A stretch of 34,906 bases of DNA from Flavobacterium sp. (GCA_012270005.1 JAAXJD010000007.1:1-34906), one strand, 5' to 3'; numbered from the stretch's first letter, positions 1 to 8,230 are shown. Notes: generated by a model not told the origin, from the letters alone. Program-made: numbers and translations.

Positions 1-321
1 GTTATAACATTATCGTATCCAACTCTTAACAACCCACCGCACCCCACAAACAGCAATAATAGCCACAGCCACTTTATACTGCAAAACCGCACCCACTAAC
101 CCCAAAGCACCAAAACCAACAGGTACGTTGCGCCGCTTTTTCTTCTATCCTGTGTTTTGCGTTACAGTATTGATTATTTGTGTTTTAGCTTTGTAAAAGT
201 TATGCTTTAATTAATTTAACAAAGTTTTTATGCGCTTTATCTTATAAAAAAGCCGTTTGTCGAAAAATTAAGCGCAGTATTTTCTTTATAATTAGCTTAG
301 CGGTACTAAATATTCCAACAC
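1..321. other. Intergenic left edge, no gene supported
   Basis: No complete gene is visible. The first ~115 bases are markedly C-rich on the plus strand. The minus strand there reads as a short hydrophobic peptide (about 44 codons, from about 145 down to 14) but it follows a TAG stop directly and has no ATG, so it is not called. The right half is AT-rich and carries a promoter-like TAGCTTTG at 186-193, which probably serves the small membrane protein starting at 322. Confidence 0.5.
186..193 (+). promoter_or_regulatory. Candidate Bacteroidetes -7 element for the gene at 322
   Basis: TAGCTTTG fits the TAnnTTTG consensus of the Bacteroidetes primary sigma factor. It lies about 130 bases before the start at 322, so the transcript would have a long leader. 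No well-spaced -33 TTG is seen (the nearest TTTTG ends at 159, 26 bases away), so the call is tentative. Confidence 0.35.
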
Positions 322-726
322 ATGTTACTGACAAATGATCTAATGATTTTGGTAGCCCTTGGCGCCGCCTGCGGGCTGTACGCTTTTGTGGCGTTTTGCA
401 TGCAAAAGCTTTCTGTAAACAAAAAAGAGCAAATGCTTAGCAAGTACTCAGAACTGCGCAGGCAGTCGCTTACGCTTCAGGAAGTGGTAAGCAACTACCT
501 CCTTGCAGATGATGCTGATAAAAGACTGCTTAGCGGTGAGCTAACCTGTGCTGATTTGTACAGGCAGCTAAAAAGTAACCACGTGTATAACTTGTCAGAC
601 AAATATTTGTCTAAAGTTAAAAAGAGCAACAACCTGCTGTTTTTAAATAGAGCCGAGCGTAAACTGTACGAACAGGAAGAAAGGCTTAACAACGCACAAC
701 GTCTTATATCTTCGGCATCCAGGTAA
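322..726 (+). CDS. Small membrane-anchored protein of unknown function (paralogue of 26147-26587)
   Basis: I do not recognise a named family. The 134-aa protein has one N-terminal hydrophobic segment (about residues 6-28) followed by a basic, helical, soluble part rich in Lys, Arg, Leu and Glu. Residues about 51-99 match the minus-strand protein at 26147-26587: both share LQE, a short YLL/YIL-type stretch, ADK, a TC pair, NH, NLSDK and a late A..K.L.EQE pattern. The two are therefore paralogues in one window, with the same topology. The start at 322 is the first ATG before the hydrophobic segment. A strong terminator follows at 751-778, so it appears to be a single-gene transcript. Inner-membrane location with a cytoplasmic helical tail is inferred. 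Confidence 0.7.
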   Translation: MLLTNDLMILVALGAACGLYAFVAFCMQKLSVNKKEQMLSKYSELRRQSLTLQEVVSNYLLADDADKRLLSGELTCADLYRQLKSNHVYNLSDKYLSKVKKSNNLLFLNRAERKLYEQEERLNNAQRLISSASR

Positions 727-750
727 TCCATTTTTTTATTTTCTGATACA

Positions 751-778
751 AAAACCTTCCGCAATCGGAAGGTTTTTT
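751..778 (+). terminator. Rho-independent terminator after the gene at 322
   Basis: Perfect inverted repeat of 11 bases (751-761 with 766-776), loop CAAT-like, flanked by A and T runs. It can act on both strands and closes the 322-726 transcript. Confidence 0.85.
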
Positions 779-839
779 GGTTTACAATGGTATAGGTTTA
801 CAGAAATGGCTACCTTTAGGCATAGCAATAACCCCGGCG

Positions 840-1073
840 ATGATAAAAGAGTCTAAAACCGACGTAAAGATAGCTTTCCGTAAACCGGCATACCCCATAA
901 TACCTGAGCTTATGGAGTATCTGGAAAAATACAACCGTACCACAAAGTCGACCTTGCTGTATGATGATTTGCTGAGGTTTTCGGGAGGTATTTCGGTGTA
1001 CGACAAGGAGGGGAACGACACCCTTTGGTTACGTGTTTTCTATCCTGAGTTTGAACAGGCGGAGATAGAGGCG
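840..1073 (+). pseudogene. Truncated 5' copy of the kinase-like gene (78 codons)
   Basis: This segment encodes exactly the same first 78 residues as the intact gene at 2204-3265 and then stops matching at 1074, where the sequence runs into the tail of the opposite-strand gene 1075-2094. The frame reads on for about 27 foreign codons to a stop at 1154. The two copies differ at nine positions, all third-codon and all synonymous. Similarity also extends about 30 bases upstream of the ATG with one indel, including a promoter-like TACCTTTA (TATCTTTA in the intact copy). An in-frame ATG exists at 777, but it overlaps the terminator tail; 840 is the homologous start. A partial duplication or recombination scar is the likely explanation. 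Confidence 0.85.
840..1073 (+). repeat. Direct repeat, copy 1 (partner 2204-2437)
   Basis: 234 bases with nine mismatches to 2204-2437, plus weaker matching about 30 bases further upstream (from about 810 and about 2171). The repeats flank a unique ~1.1-kb block holding one complete gene. No transposase and no terminal inverted repeats are seen in the block. Confidence 0.9.
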
Positions 1074-1074
1074 A

Positions 1075-2094
1075 TTAATTACAGTCATGTAATGCGACAA
1101 CTTCTTCAAAGGCACTGTAAAAAAACTCCTTATCATAAACAGGGGAGGGGGTGATATTGTACCTGAAGTCAAAATTATTGCGGGTTCCGTACTTAAAAAT
1201 GAGTTTTTTTTCAAGGTCGGTGATGTTTTCAAGGAAACATTTCCTTCTAGTTTGGTTTATTTCGGCTAGTTGTTCAATTTCTTTTTTACGATAGAGTTTG
1301 CATAGGCTTATTTTAAATAGCCACATACCAGTATCTCCAAAAACAGCATCGGTCATTTCCATAATCTGGGATACATTATAGTGAGTAATAGTGCCATTGC
1401 TTAAGTTGCTAATAAATAGTGCTTTTATTTCATTAATCAGCTGTCTGTCACGTCCCATTTCAAGATAATGCAGCAGTACAATATCGCCCTTGCTCATATA
1501 TCTGATTATGGTGTCATTACTAATGCGAGCTCCCATTTTTTTCTCTGAATAAATACCGTTCACTTTAATAAATGCCATTATATTTTGCGTATTAGTTCTA
1601 AATAGATTCTCTAAGGTATCAGGGGTATGGCCCAGCTCGCGATATTTTGTGAGGCGTAGTCTGTTGTAGGTAGAATCTAGGGTAACAAATTCTTGTATTT
1701 GTTTATTGTAAGTCCCGTTTACCTTCATGTTTTTCTGTTTGCTTTGCTCTGCCAGTTTCATTATTTTAATAAATGCCGGGTCATCTTTGTAGGGACTAAA
1801 AATTTTTTTCCTGAAAAACTTTTCTCCAACGCCTTTTTCAGCCAACTTTCGAGAGTAAGAGTATACCATTTTGGTGTCGTTCAGTTTTGCCGCACAAGCA
1901 GCAGCATTGTAAAGGTCTACCGAAAAATTGGCTATTTCAAAAGCTTTGTTGTATTCTCTTAAAGCATCGTAGTATCGGGCTTCGGTAATGCTTAGTTCAG
2001 CGAGGTTGGTAAGCCTTTTGTAGTTTTGCCCTATGGTTTGTGCCTTGGTAAATGAAATGATTGAAAGGGTAAATAGTAGTACTGCTTGTTTCAT
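1075..2094 (-). CDS. Secreted TPR-like protein of unknown function
   Basis: A 339-aa protein with a clear signal peptide (residues 1-18, cleavage likely after Lys-Ala before Gln). Residues about 25-110 look like tetratricopeptide-type helices (a segment with YDALREYNKAFE and a following AAACAAKLND helix). The second half has no domain I can name with confidence; short blocks (a VG-like ARI segment, an LLHYLEM segment, a late GTITHYNVSQ segment) faintly recall the bacteroidetal DUF6624 group, but this is a weak guess. The stop codon lies at 1077-1075, immediately beside the end of the duplicated 840-1073 segment, so the gene is exactly the payload between two direct repeats. Its base composition looks more AT-rich than the flanking kinase-like gene, by eye. 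Periplasmic or surface location is inferred. Confidence 0.75.
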   Translation of the reverse strand: MKQAVLLFTLSIISFTKAQTIGQNYKRLTNLAELSITEARYYDALREYNKAFEIANFSVDLYNAAACAAKLNDTKMVYSYSRKLAEKGVGEKFFRKKIFSPYKDDPAFIKIMKLAEQSKQKNMKVNGTYNKQIQEFVTLDSTYNRLRLTKYRELGHTPDTLENLFRTNTQNIMAFIKVNGIYSEKKMGARISNDTIIRYMSKGDIVLLHYLEMGRDRQLINEIKALFISNLSNGTITHYNVSQIMEMTDAVFGDTGMWLFKISLCKLYRKKEIEQLAEINQTRRKCFLENITDLEKKLIFKYGTRNNFDFRYNITPSPVYDKEFFYSAFEEVVALHDCN

Positions 2095-2203
2095 AAGAGG
2101 TTGATTTTATAGTATAAACGGTATTGTGATTGAAATATTTCCTTAGGAATTAATCACGATTAAAACGCATTAAGTATCTTTAGCAATAGCAATAATCCTG
2201 GCG

Positions 2204-3265
2204 ATGATAAAAGAGTCTAAAACCGACGTAAAGATAGCTTTCCGTAAACCGGCGTACCCCATAATACCTGAACTTATGGAGTATCTGGAAAAATACAACC
2301 GTACCACAAAGTCGACCTTGCTGTATGATGATTTGCTGAGGTTTTCGGGAGGTATTTCGGTGTACGACAAGGAGGGAAACGACACCCTTTGGTTACGCGT
2401 TTTTTATCCCGAGTTTGAACAGGCAGAGATAGAAGCAGGCCTTAACAAAATTTACACCCTTTTACATTCTGATGGTGATGAAGATACCCTGCCGTACCTT
2501 ACGGTAGATTCTATTGAGTTCTGCACCTTCGGTAATTCTAAACCGTTCCGTATACGGGTTCGGAATATTCTTAATGATAATTATACCAACTTTTACATAA
2601 AAAAGGCCGATGCCTCGCGCATTTACGGGCTGGAAATGGAAGACCTCTTATCGCCTAACCGCGTAAATTACCTGGTGTACAAAGACACGCTTATAGAGGA
2701 GCACATCCTCGGCATACCCGGAGATGTTTTTATAAAACAACACCTGGATAAATGTACCGAACTCGAAAAATCACAGTTGGCCAAAGAGTTTGTAAAGTTT
2801 AACGAGCGCTGCATGGTAGGGCTTTTAGGCGATATGCGCTCGTATAACTATGTGGTTATACCCACGCATGATTATGATCAGGTGGTGTACCGCATACGTG
2901 CCATAGATTTCGACCAACAGTCGTATGAAGGGAACCTCAAAATTTACCTGCCGCAGTACTTTAAAGAAAACTTCAGGATGGTGAAGCTGGTTATGGATAA
3001 GCTTAAACCAAATTCAGTAGAGCAATACCGCAAAGAAGTACGCTCAGTTATTGCCAAGCGTTTGCTAAACAGCCACGAGCGTTACCTGGATTTGGTAAGC
3101 ATACTAAAAAAAGACAACATAGCCCCAAAAGGCCACGTAACAGAACTGCGCACGGCTTTGCAAAAACTTACTTATGACTCTAAGTTTCGCCTTTGTGAAA
3201 ATATGGGAGACATAGCCGAAATAGGGCTGGAGTTTGTAATGAAAAACTACCGCAAGGCAGAGTAG
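2204..3265 (+). CDS. Uncharacterised protein with protein-kinase-like (APH/HipA-type) motifs
   Basis: 353 aa, no signal peptide, so cytoplasmic. I know no name for this family. Its central part has the order of motifs seen in kinase folds: a Lys pair at 133-134 in a beta-strand-like FYIKK, acidic residues at 144/146 in the next helix, a catalytic-loop-like GDMRSYNY with Asp210 and Asn215 in D-x4-N spacing, and a DFG-like IDFD with Asp235, twenty residues after Asn215. The C-terminal part is helical. No conventional Gly-rich loop is obvious. The start at 2204 is shared with the truncated copy at 840. A promoter-like TATCTTTA lies near 2175. The kinase assignment is inference from motif spacing only. 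Confidence 0.75.
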   Translation: MIKESKTDVKIAFRKPAYPIIPELMEYLEKYNRTTKSTLLYDDLLRFSGGISVYDKEGNDTLWLRVFYPEFEQAEIEAGLNKIYTLLHSDGDEDTLPYLTVDSIEFCTFGNSKPFRIRVRNILNDNYTNFYIKKADASRIYGLEMEDLLSPNRVNYLVYKDTLIEEHILGIPGDVFIKQHLDKCTELEKSQLAKEFVKFNERCMVGLLGDMRSYNYVVIPTHDYDQVVYRIRAIDFDQQSYEGNLKIYLPQYFKENFRMVKLVMDKLKPNSVEQYRKEVRSVIAKRLLNSHERYLDLVSILKKDNIAPKGHVTELRTALQKLTYDSKFRLCENMGDIAEIGLEFVMKNYRKAE

Positions 3266-3304
3266 GCTGTTAGTTTTTTATCACTTCTATACAAAATAGT
3301 ATCA

Positions 3305-3357
3305 GTTTGGTTATGGGTAAAAATGTACTTTAGTGGGTTATATACCGTTAACCAAAC
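3305..3357 (+). promoter_or_regulatory. Beta-galactosidase promoter region with flanking inverted repeat
   Basis: Perfect 9-base arms GTTTGGTTA (3305-3313) and TAACCAAAC (3349-3357) sit either side of TACTTTAG (3326-3333), which matches seven of eight positions of TAnnTTTG. The arrangement suggests operator half-sites around the promoter of the downstream GH2 gene. No cognate regulator is adjacent. Confidence 0.35.
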
Positions 3358-3364
3358 CCTTTTT

Positions 3365-6187
3365 ATGAAACCAAACCGGATGTTTTTATTCCTGCTGCTT
3401 TTTGTGGCATCTTTCGGCTATAGCCAGAATCCAATTTCCCGAGAAACGATTAACATAGATGCCGGCTGGCGCTTCGCCTTTGGTCATCCGCATGATACCG
3501 CTAAAGACTTTGGCCATGCCGAAGCGTATTTTTCTTATCTGGCCAAAACAGGTAGTGCCGATGGGCCTGCCGGTGCCGTGTTTGACGACCGCGCATGGCG
3601 ACAGTTAAACCTACCACACGACTGGGCGGTAGAGCAGCCCTTTAGTGAAAAAGCCAGCTATAGCCATGGGTTTCATGCGGCAGGAAAAGGTTTTCCGGAC
3701 AAAAGCATTGGGTGGTACCGCAAACAAATCAATATTTCCAAAGAGGATTTGGGGCGTATTATTACCCTGAAGTTTGACGGAGTGTTCCGTAATTGTAAGG
3801 TGTGGTTTAACGGGCATTTCCTGGGGACGGAAGAAAGCGGTTACAACAGTTTTGAATATGATGTTACGGCGTATGTAAAGTATGGCGAAAAAAATTCGAT
3901 TGCCGTACGTGTAGATGCCTCTATGGAAGAAGGCTGGTGGTATGAAGGCGCAGGGATTTATCGGCACGTGTACCTGCAAAAGACACAACCGCTGCACATA
4001 GCCACAAACGGAACGTATATTACCACCAAAATTAACGGAGCTAATGCTGAAGTAAATGTCGTGGCTACGCTGCTTAACCAGGGCAGTTATACAGGGGCTG
4101 TCGCTTTGCGCCATACGGTTTACGACACAGGTAATAAAGCGGTTGCTACAATTACAGAGCCTGTAACAGTACCCGATTTTTATAAAATGGCGGATAAAAA
4201 ATCGGGCCTTACAATTAGTAATGCGCGGCTTTGGGATATAGAGCATCCTAACCTTTACACTTTGGTTACCGAAGTGCTACAGGCGGATAAGCCCGTAGAC
4301 CGCTACGAAACCACATTTGGCATTCGCGAAATTCATTTTGATGCCGAGAAAGGCTTGTTTCTTAATGGTAAAGCTGTAAAACTAAAAGGGACCAATAACC
4401 ATCAGGATCACGCCGGTGTGGGTACGGCAATACCCGATGAGTTGCAGTACTGGCGTATTAAGCAGCTAAAAGACATGGGCAGTAATGCCTACCGCTGTTC
4501 GCACCATCCGCCTACGCCGGAGTTGCTCGATGCGTGCGACAAACTTGGCATGCTGGTGATTGACGAAACCCGCCTTATGGGTATTAACCAATACCATTTG
4601 GGCAACCTGAAACGCCTGATAGAGCGCGACCGCAACCACCCGAGTGTGTTTTGCTGGTCGGTAGGTAATGAGGAGTGGGCCATAGAAGGAAACATAACCG
4701 GCGAGCGCATTACGCAAGTCATGCAGGATTTTGCCCACAGCATAGATCCTACACGCCCTGTAACGGTGGGTATAAGTAGTGGTTTCCGGAGTGGAATTTC
4801 ATCTGTGGTAGAGGTTATGGGGTATAATTACCTGGGTAATGGCGATATTGATGCCCACCGCAACAAGTTTAAAAACCAGCCGGGTATGGGCACAGAGGAA
4901 GGTTCTACCTTTGCCACCCGGGGCGTGTATGTTACAGATGACGCCAGGCATTACCAAAGTGCTTACGACCGTAAGCCGCGCCCGTCTTTTTACAGCATAG
5001 AAGAAGGCTGGACGTTTTATGCCACACGCCCGTATCTTGCCGGTATGTTCATCTGGACCGGGTTTGACTATCGTGGTGAGCCTACGCCATACGGCTGGCC
5101 GTCGGTTACGTCGTATTTTGGTATGATGGACGTGTGCGGTTTCCCTAAAGATAATGTATACTACCTAAAATCGTGGTGGGGTACAGCGCCCGTATTGCAC
5201 CTGCTGCCACACTGGAACTGGCCGGGAAAAGAGGGTAAAGAGATAAACGTATGGGTGCATACAAATTGTGATGAAGTAGAACTGTTTCTTAATAAAAAAA
5301 GCCTAGGCAAAAAAAGTGTAAAACAGTACAGTCACTTAGAATGGAACGTTATTTACCAACCCGGTACGCTTGAGGCGGTGGGCTATAAAAACGATAAAAA
5401 GGTAATGGTAGATGTGCAAAAAACAACAGGCACACCTGCCGCGATTAAGCTAACGCCGCATAAAACTACCCTAAAAAGCGCAACAGATGTAGCTGTGGTT
5501 ACGGTAGCTGTTTTAGATAAAAAAGGGCTGCATGTGCCGGTAGCCGATAACATGATTACTTTCAGTATAAAAAATGGTAAAATACTGGGTGTGGGCAATG
5601 GCGACCCTACTTCGCTGGAAAATGATAAGTTTATAGATGATGTACAGTTGGTTCCTCTAACCGGGTTAAAAGAACAGGCGCTTAGTACGAGCGTGCTGCC
5701 GGATGTACTTCCTACATACAAAGAAACCGCCTGGGAAGAGGGTTTTAAAGACCGCGATTATAAAAATTTGGCTCCTGCGTATGCTTATAAAGCTTCTTTT
5801 GGGTTAGATAAAGTGGAGGGTACACACGTAACGTTTTATTACAAAAAGATAGGTGTAGAGGCTGTTGTGTTTGTAAATGGCATTAAGGTTTCGGCTTCTG
5901 CCGATGATGCTCATAAATTTGTGCTGGATGCAAAAATACTGAAACAGGGCGGCAACACCATGCACATTGTTGCCACACCCGAGCATAAAGTACACGACTG
6001 GGATGTTATTAACGCCGATCCCGGCGTACTACAGGTAGTAACCCCCGCTGCTCCTTACACGCGAAAGTTATTTAATGGCTATGCCCAAATCATTGTACAG
6101 CCTGATGGCAGCGGTAAGACTATTGAATTACGTGCTACATCAAAAGGTGTGAAAGAAGCAACATTGAATTTAACTGTAAATAAATAA
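3365..6187 (+). CDS. Glycoside hydrolase family 2 beta-galactosidase, secreted
   Basis: An exported GH2 enzyme of about 940 aa, expected to release terminal beta-galactose (or a related sugar) from plant or algal oligosaccharides in the periplasm or at the surface. A signal peptide follows the ATG at 3365 (hydrophobic run ending in ...FGYSQ); the earlier ATG at 3323 would put an extra 14 residues in front of it and is less likely. In order: GH2 sugar-binding jelly roll, immunoglobulin-like sandwich, TIM barrel with the acid/base Glu in SVGNEEW (about residue 435) and a nucleophile Glu in GTEEGST (about residue 510), then C-terminal beta domains like those of the GalA/GalB-type enzymes that carry DUF4982. 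It stands alone, without SusC/SusD partners in this window. It converges on the GNAT gene 17 bases downstream. Substrate specificity within GH2 cannot be read from sequence. Confidence 0.9.
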   Translation: MKPNRMFLFLLLFVASFGYSQNPISRETINIDAGWRFAFGHPHDTAKDFGHAEAYFSYLAKTGSADGPAGAVFDDRAWRQLNLPHDWAVEQPFSEKASYSHGFHAAGKGFPDKSIGWYRKQINISKEDLGRIITLKFDGVFRNCKVWFNGHFLGTEESGYNSFEYDVTAYVKYGEKNSIAVRVDASMEEGWWYEGAGIYRHVYLQKTQPLHIATNGTYITTKINGANAEVNVVATLLNQGSYTGAVALRHTVYDTGNKAVATITEPVTVPDFYKMADKKSGLTISNARLWDIEHPNLYTLVTEVLQADKPVDRYETTFGIREIHFDAEKGLFLNGKAVKLKGTNNHQDHAGVGTAIPDELQYWRIKQLKDMGSNAYRCSHHPPTPELLDACDKLGMLVIDETRLMGINQYHLGNLKRLIERDRNHPSVFCWSVGNEEWAIEGNITGERITQVMQDFAHSIDPTRPVTVGISSGFRSGISSVVEVMGYNYLGNGDIDAHRNKFKNQPGMGTEEGSTFATRGVYVTDDARHYQSAYDRKPRPSFYSIEEGWTFYATRPYLAGMFIWTGFDYRGEPTPYGWPSVTSYFGMMDVCGFPKDNVYYLKSWWGTAPVLHLLPHWNWPGKEGKEINVWVHTNCDEVELFLNKKSLGKKSVKQYSHLEWNVIYQPGTLEAVGYKNDKKVMVDVQKTTGTPAAIKLTPHKTTLKSATDVAVVTVAVLDKKGLHVPVADNMITFSIKNGKILGVGNGDPTSLENDKFIDDVQLVPLTGLKEQALSTSVLPDVLPTYKETAWEEGFKDRDYKNLAPAYAYKASFGLDKVEGTHVTFYYKKIGVEAVVFVNGIKVSASADDAHKFVLDAKILKQGGNTMHIVATPEHKVHDWDVINADPGVLQVVTPAAPYTRKLFNGYAQIIVQPDGSGKTIELRATSKGVKEATLNLTVNK

Positions 6188-6204
6188 AGGCAACGATCCA
6201 ATAG

Positions 6205-6711
6205 TTACTCAGCCCCACACTCAAAATACGCCAGTTCCAGTGTTTCGGGGTAGCGGGTTACGGTGCCTTTGGCTTTTAGCCCGGCCTTTAGTAACACTGC
6301 TTGGGAGGCGATGTTTTCTTTTACGGTAACGGCAGCCAGTTTTTTGGTTTGGGGTAATGTAAAAGCATACGCTTTTAGCGCGTGTACCATTTCGGTTCCG
6401 TAGCCTTTGCCCCAGTAAGGAGTGTCTATACTATAGCCTATTTCTATTACTTCTGGGTCTCCGGCGTTAAATTCCCGAAGCAGGCAACTGCCTATAAAGT
6501 TACCGGTAGCCTTTTCTTCCATTACCCAGCGGTTAAGCGGCACGTTGCCCCGGCTTATAGCCTCGAGCAGAAAAGTGCGGTGTTCTTCAGGGCTGCGTTT
6601 TGGCAGGTAAAGGTTTACCTCGGGTTTTATATGCATTTCTATAAATGTAGGGATATCCTCTTCGGTAAATAAGCGTACAATAAGTCGTTCGGTTTCTAAT
6701 GCAAATGCCAT
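6205..6711 (-). CDS. GNAT acetyltransferase, RimJ/RimL type
   Basis: 168 aa of the GNAT fold, transferring acetyl from acetyl-CoA to an amine. The N-terminal LETERLIVR opening, the GYSID.PYWGKGYGTEM acetyl-CoA binding loop (about residues 95-110) and the late N.ASQAVLLKAGL motif are typical of RimJ/RimL-like ribosomal-protein acetyltransferases, but many relatives act on small molecules, so the substrate is unknown. It lies 24 bases after the alpha/beta hydrolase and is probably the last gene of a three-gene minus-strand unit (8149 down to 6205). Confidence 0.88.
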   Translation of the reverse strand: MAFALETERLIVRLFTEEDIPTFIEMHIKPEVNLYLPKRSPEEHRTFLLEAISRGNVPLNRWVMEEKATGNFIGSCLLREFNAGDPEVIEIGYSIDTPYWGKGYGTEMVHALKAYAFTLPQTKKLAAVTVKENIASQAVLLKAGLKAKGTVTRYPETLELAYFECGAE

Positions 6712-6735
6712 GGTAATGTTTTTTATAAAGGTAAC

Positions 6736-7713
6736 TTATTTCGCCGAAGGTTGCCATAAAAAGGTACGTACCGGAGTGGCCCATTCTTCAGGTTCGGTAT
6801 CTATATACTGTCCGTGCCCGGAATGTATAAAGGTGTATAACTCTTTTTTGCCCGCCAGGTTATTGTATATGGCTTGTGTTTCTTCGTAGCTTACGCGGTT
6901 GTCCTGCTCGCCCCAAAGCAGCAGGGTAGGGCAGGTAATGTGTTTGGCATAGTCTTCCGGGTTGTGGCCAAATGCCCAAAAGCCATTTTCTAAACCGCCC
7001 CAAAAAGCGAGCAACCCTGCCATGGGAAACCTGGGTATTCCCATAATTTCGAAGCGTTTGCACACTGTGCCATACATAGAGCCAAACGGACACCCTACAA
7101 TAATACCACGAGGCGAAAGTTTGTAATCGTCAACGGCTTTCATAACGGCGGCTGCGCCCATGCTGCTCCCGTACAGGTAAATATTTTTTTCGCCTTTCTG
7201 GGTAACGTAGTCGTAGCAGGCCTTTACGTTTTCAGCCTCTTTAAACCCTATGGTCGTTTGGTTGCCCTCGCTGGCGCCAGATCCCATAAAATCTACCATC
7301 AGGGTATTATAGCCCATATTAAGTAAGGCGTCGGATACTTCAATAAGAGTTGATTTTGTACCCTGATACCCGTGAAATAATACTACAGTACCTTTTGAGT
7401 GGGGAGCGTCTGCTTTACTATACCATGCGCTAAGCGCCACATTACTATGTATGGTTACCGTTTCGTAAGGTTGGCCGGGCAGTGCTGTATTTAGAGGCCG
7501 GGGTAAGGAAGCACCAAAAAGCAGCATTTTTAGCTTGGCAGAAGAAGAAAGTTTATCTGTATTTACACGATTGCCCACCGTATCATCAAAATGTGTAAAC
7601 GACCATGCCTGAAACGCCGCTATAACGTTCATCAGTATAAAAACAACCAGTAGTATTTTAGCTAATGTTTTAAGGAGGTTTTTACGTTTGGGAAGGGGTA
7701 TGGGTTGGTACAT
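6736..7713 (-). CDS. Alpha/beta hydrolase with N-terminal membrane anchor
   Basis: 325 aa. A hydrophobic segment at about residues 16-35 is an uncleaved anchor or signal. The hydrolase core shows the oxyanion HGYQG motif, the nucleophile elbow GSSMG, the acid in GEQDNR and the catalytic His in SGHGQY, so the Ser-Asp-His triad is complete. The family (prolyl oligopeptidase / BAAT-like thioesterase relatives, YfhR/YqkD-like) includes esterases and peptidases; the substrate cannot be predicted. Its start overlaps the end of the upstream membrane-protein gene by 32 bases, which supports translational coupling. Confidence 0.88.
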   Translation of the reverse strand: MYQPIPLPKRKNLLKTLAKILLVVFILMNVIAAFQAWSFTHFDDTVGNRVNTDKLSSSAKLKMLLFGASLPRPLNTALPGQPYETVTIHSNVALSAWYSKADAPHSKGTVVLFHGYQGTKSTLIEVSDALLNMGYNTLMVDFMGSGASEGNQTTIGFKEAENVKACYDYVTQKGEKNIYLYGSSMGAAAVMKAVDDYKLSPRGIIVGCPFGSMYGTVCKRFEIMGIPRFPMAGLLAFWGGLENGFWAFGHNPEDYAKHITCPTLLLWGEQDNRVSYEETQAIYNNLAGKKELYTFIHSGHGQYIDTEPEEWATPVRTFLWQPSAK

Positions 7714-8149
7714 TGTTTATATCTTGTTCATTTTTGCGGTTCTGATGTTCTTTTACTTTTCTAACAATAATACTTGCCGCAAAAGCCAAAGCCATGGTTT
7801 TATTTCCTGTAGCCCAAAAATGATACATAAGCCCTCCGGCAATAAATGGGAATAGGCAATCTATAGTTTGATTAGTAAAACGTGCGTATTGAATTAAGGT
7901 AATTCGGGTAGACTCCGGTAATTTATGGTACAGGTTTCTAAAAAAATCACGCAGGTAATTCAGGGCTGTAATCAGAACAATAAAAGCCACAGCAAACGGA
8001 ATTACAATCCACGCTACCATAAAATCCGACACTTTGAGTTCGGTTATAAGATATGTTAATGCGTATGCAATGAAAATACCTGCACCTATAAGCATAAGTG
8101 GCAGCAAAAGCCATTTCCAGAGTTGGGCTAAAAACTGCTTTCTGTTCAT
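7682..8149 (-). CDS. Small multi-pass membrane protein, unknown function
   Basis: 155 aa from the ATG at 8149, with about four hydrophobic stretches (around residues 12-32, 43-63, 95-112 and 115-130) and a basic, hydrophilic C-terminal tail. No family recognised. An in-frame ATG at 8215 would add 22 residues, but a perfect TAACTTTG promoter element lies at 8174-8181, between the two candidates, so transcripts from it can only use 8149. First gene of the unit with the alpha/beta hydrolase and GNAT. Confidence 0.7.
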   Translation of the reverse strand: MNRKQFLAQLWKWLLLPLMLIGAGIFIAYALTYLITELKVSDFMVAWIVIPFAVAFIVLITALNYLRDFFRNLYHKLPESTRITLIQYARFTNQTIDCLFPFIAGGLMYHFWATGNKTMALAFAASIIVRKVKEHQNRKNEQDINNVPTHTPSQT

Positions 8150-8173
8150 GTGGGTTGAGGTAATTGGTTTACA

Positions 8174-8181
8174 CAAAGTTA
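8174..8181 (-). promoter_or_regulatory. -7 element TAACTTTG that decides the start of the 8149 gene
   Basis: Exact TAnnTTTG on the minus strand, 24 bases before the ATG at 8149. It lies downstream of the longer alternative start at 8215, which argues for the shorter protein. No good -33 TTG is seen at the expected spacing. Confidence 0.5.
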
Positions 8182-8198
8182 GTTTTTTTCGGAGTTCA

Positions 8199-8230
8199 TT
8201 TGTTATGTTTCTCACGAAATTTAACTTTTG
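8199..8230 (+). promoter_or_regulatory. Promoter of the vWA gene
   Basis: TTTG at 8199-8202, a 19-base spacer, then TAACTTTTG at 8222-8230, close to the flavobacterial -33/-7 pattern. It points at the gene beginning at 8267. Confidence 0.45.

Noticed and set aside
14-145. Minus-strand hydrophobic peptide of about 44 codons near the left edge
   Set aside because: It follows a TAG stop directly, has no ATG, and hydrophobic reading may come from the C-rich strand bias.
777-1154. Reading frame of 125 codons treated as an intact gene
   Set aside because: Its first codons overlap a terminator tail and its last 27 codons are antisense to another gene; only 840-1073 is homologous to a real gene.
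1074-2170. Insertion sequence or transposon between the direct repeats
   Set aside because: No transposase, no terminal inverted repeats, and the repeats are coding sequence far longer than target-site duplications.
3611-4246. 211-codon antisense frame inside the beta-galactosidase gene
   Set aside because: Shadow of the GH2 coding strand; no recognisable motifs and no promoter.
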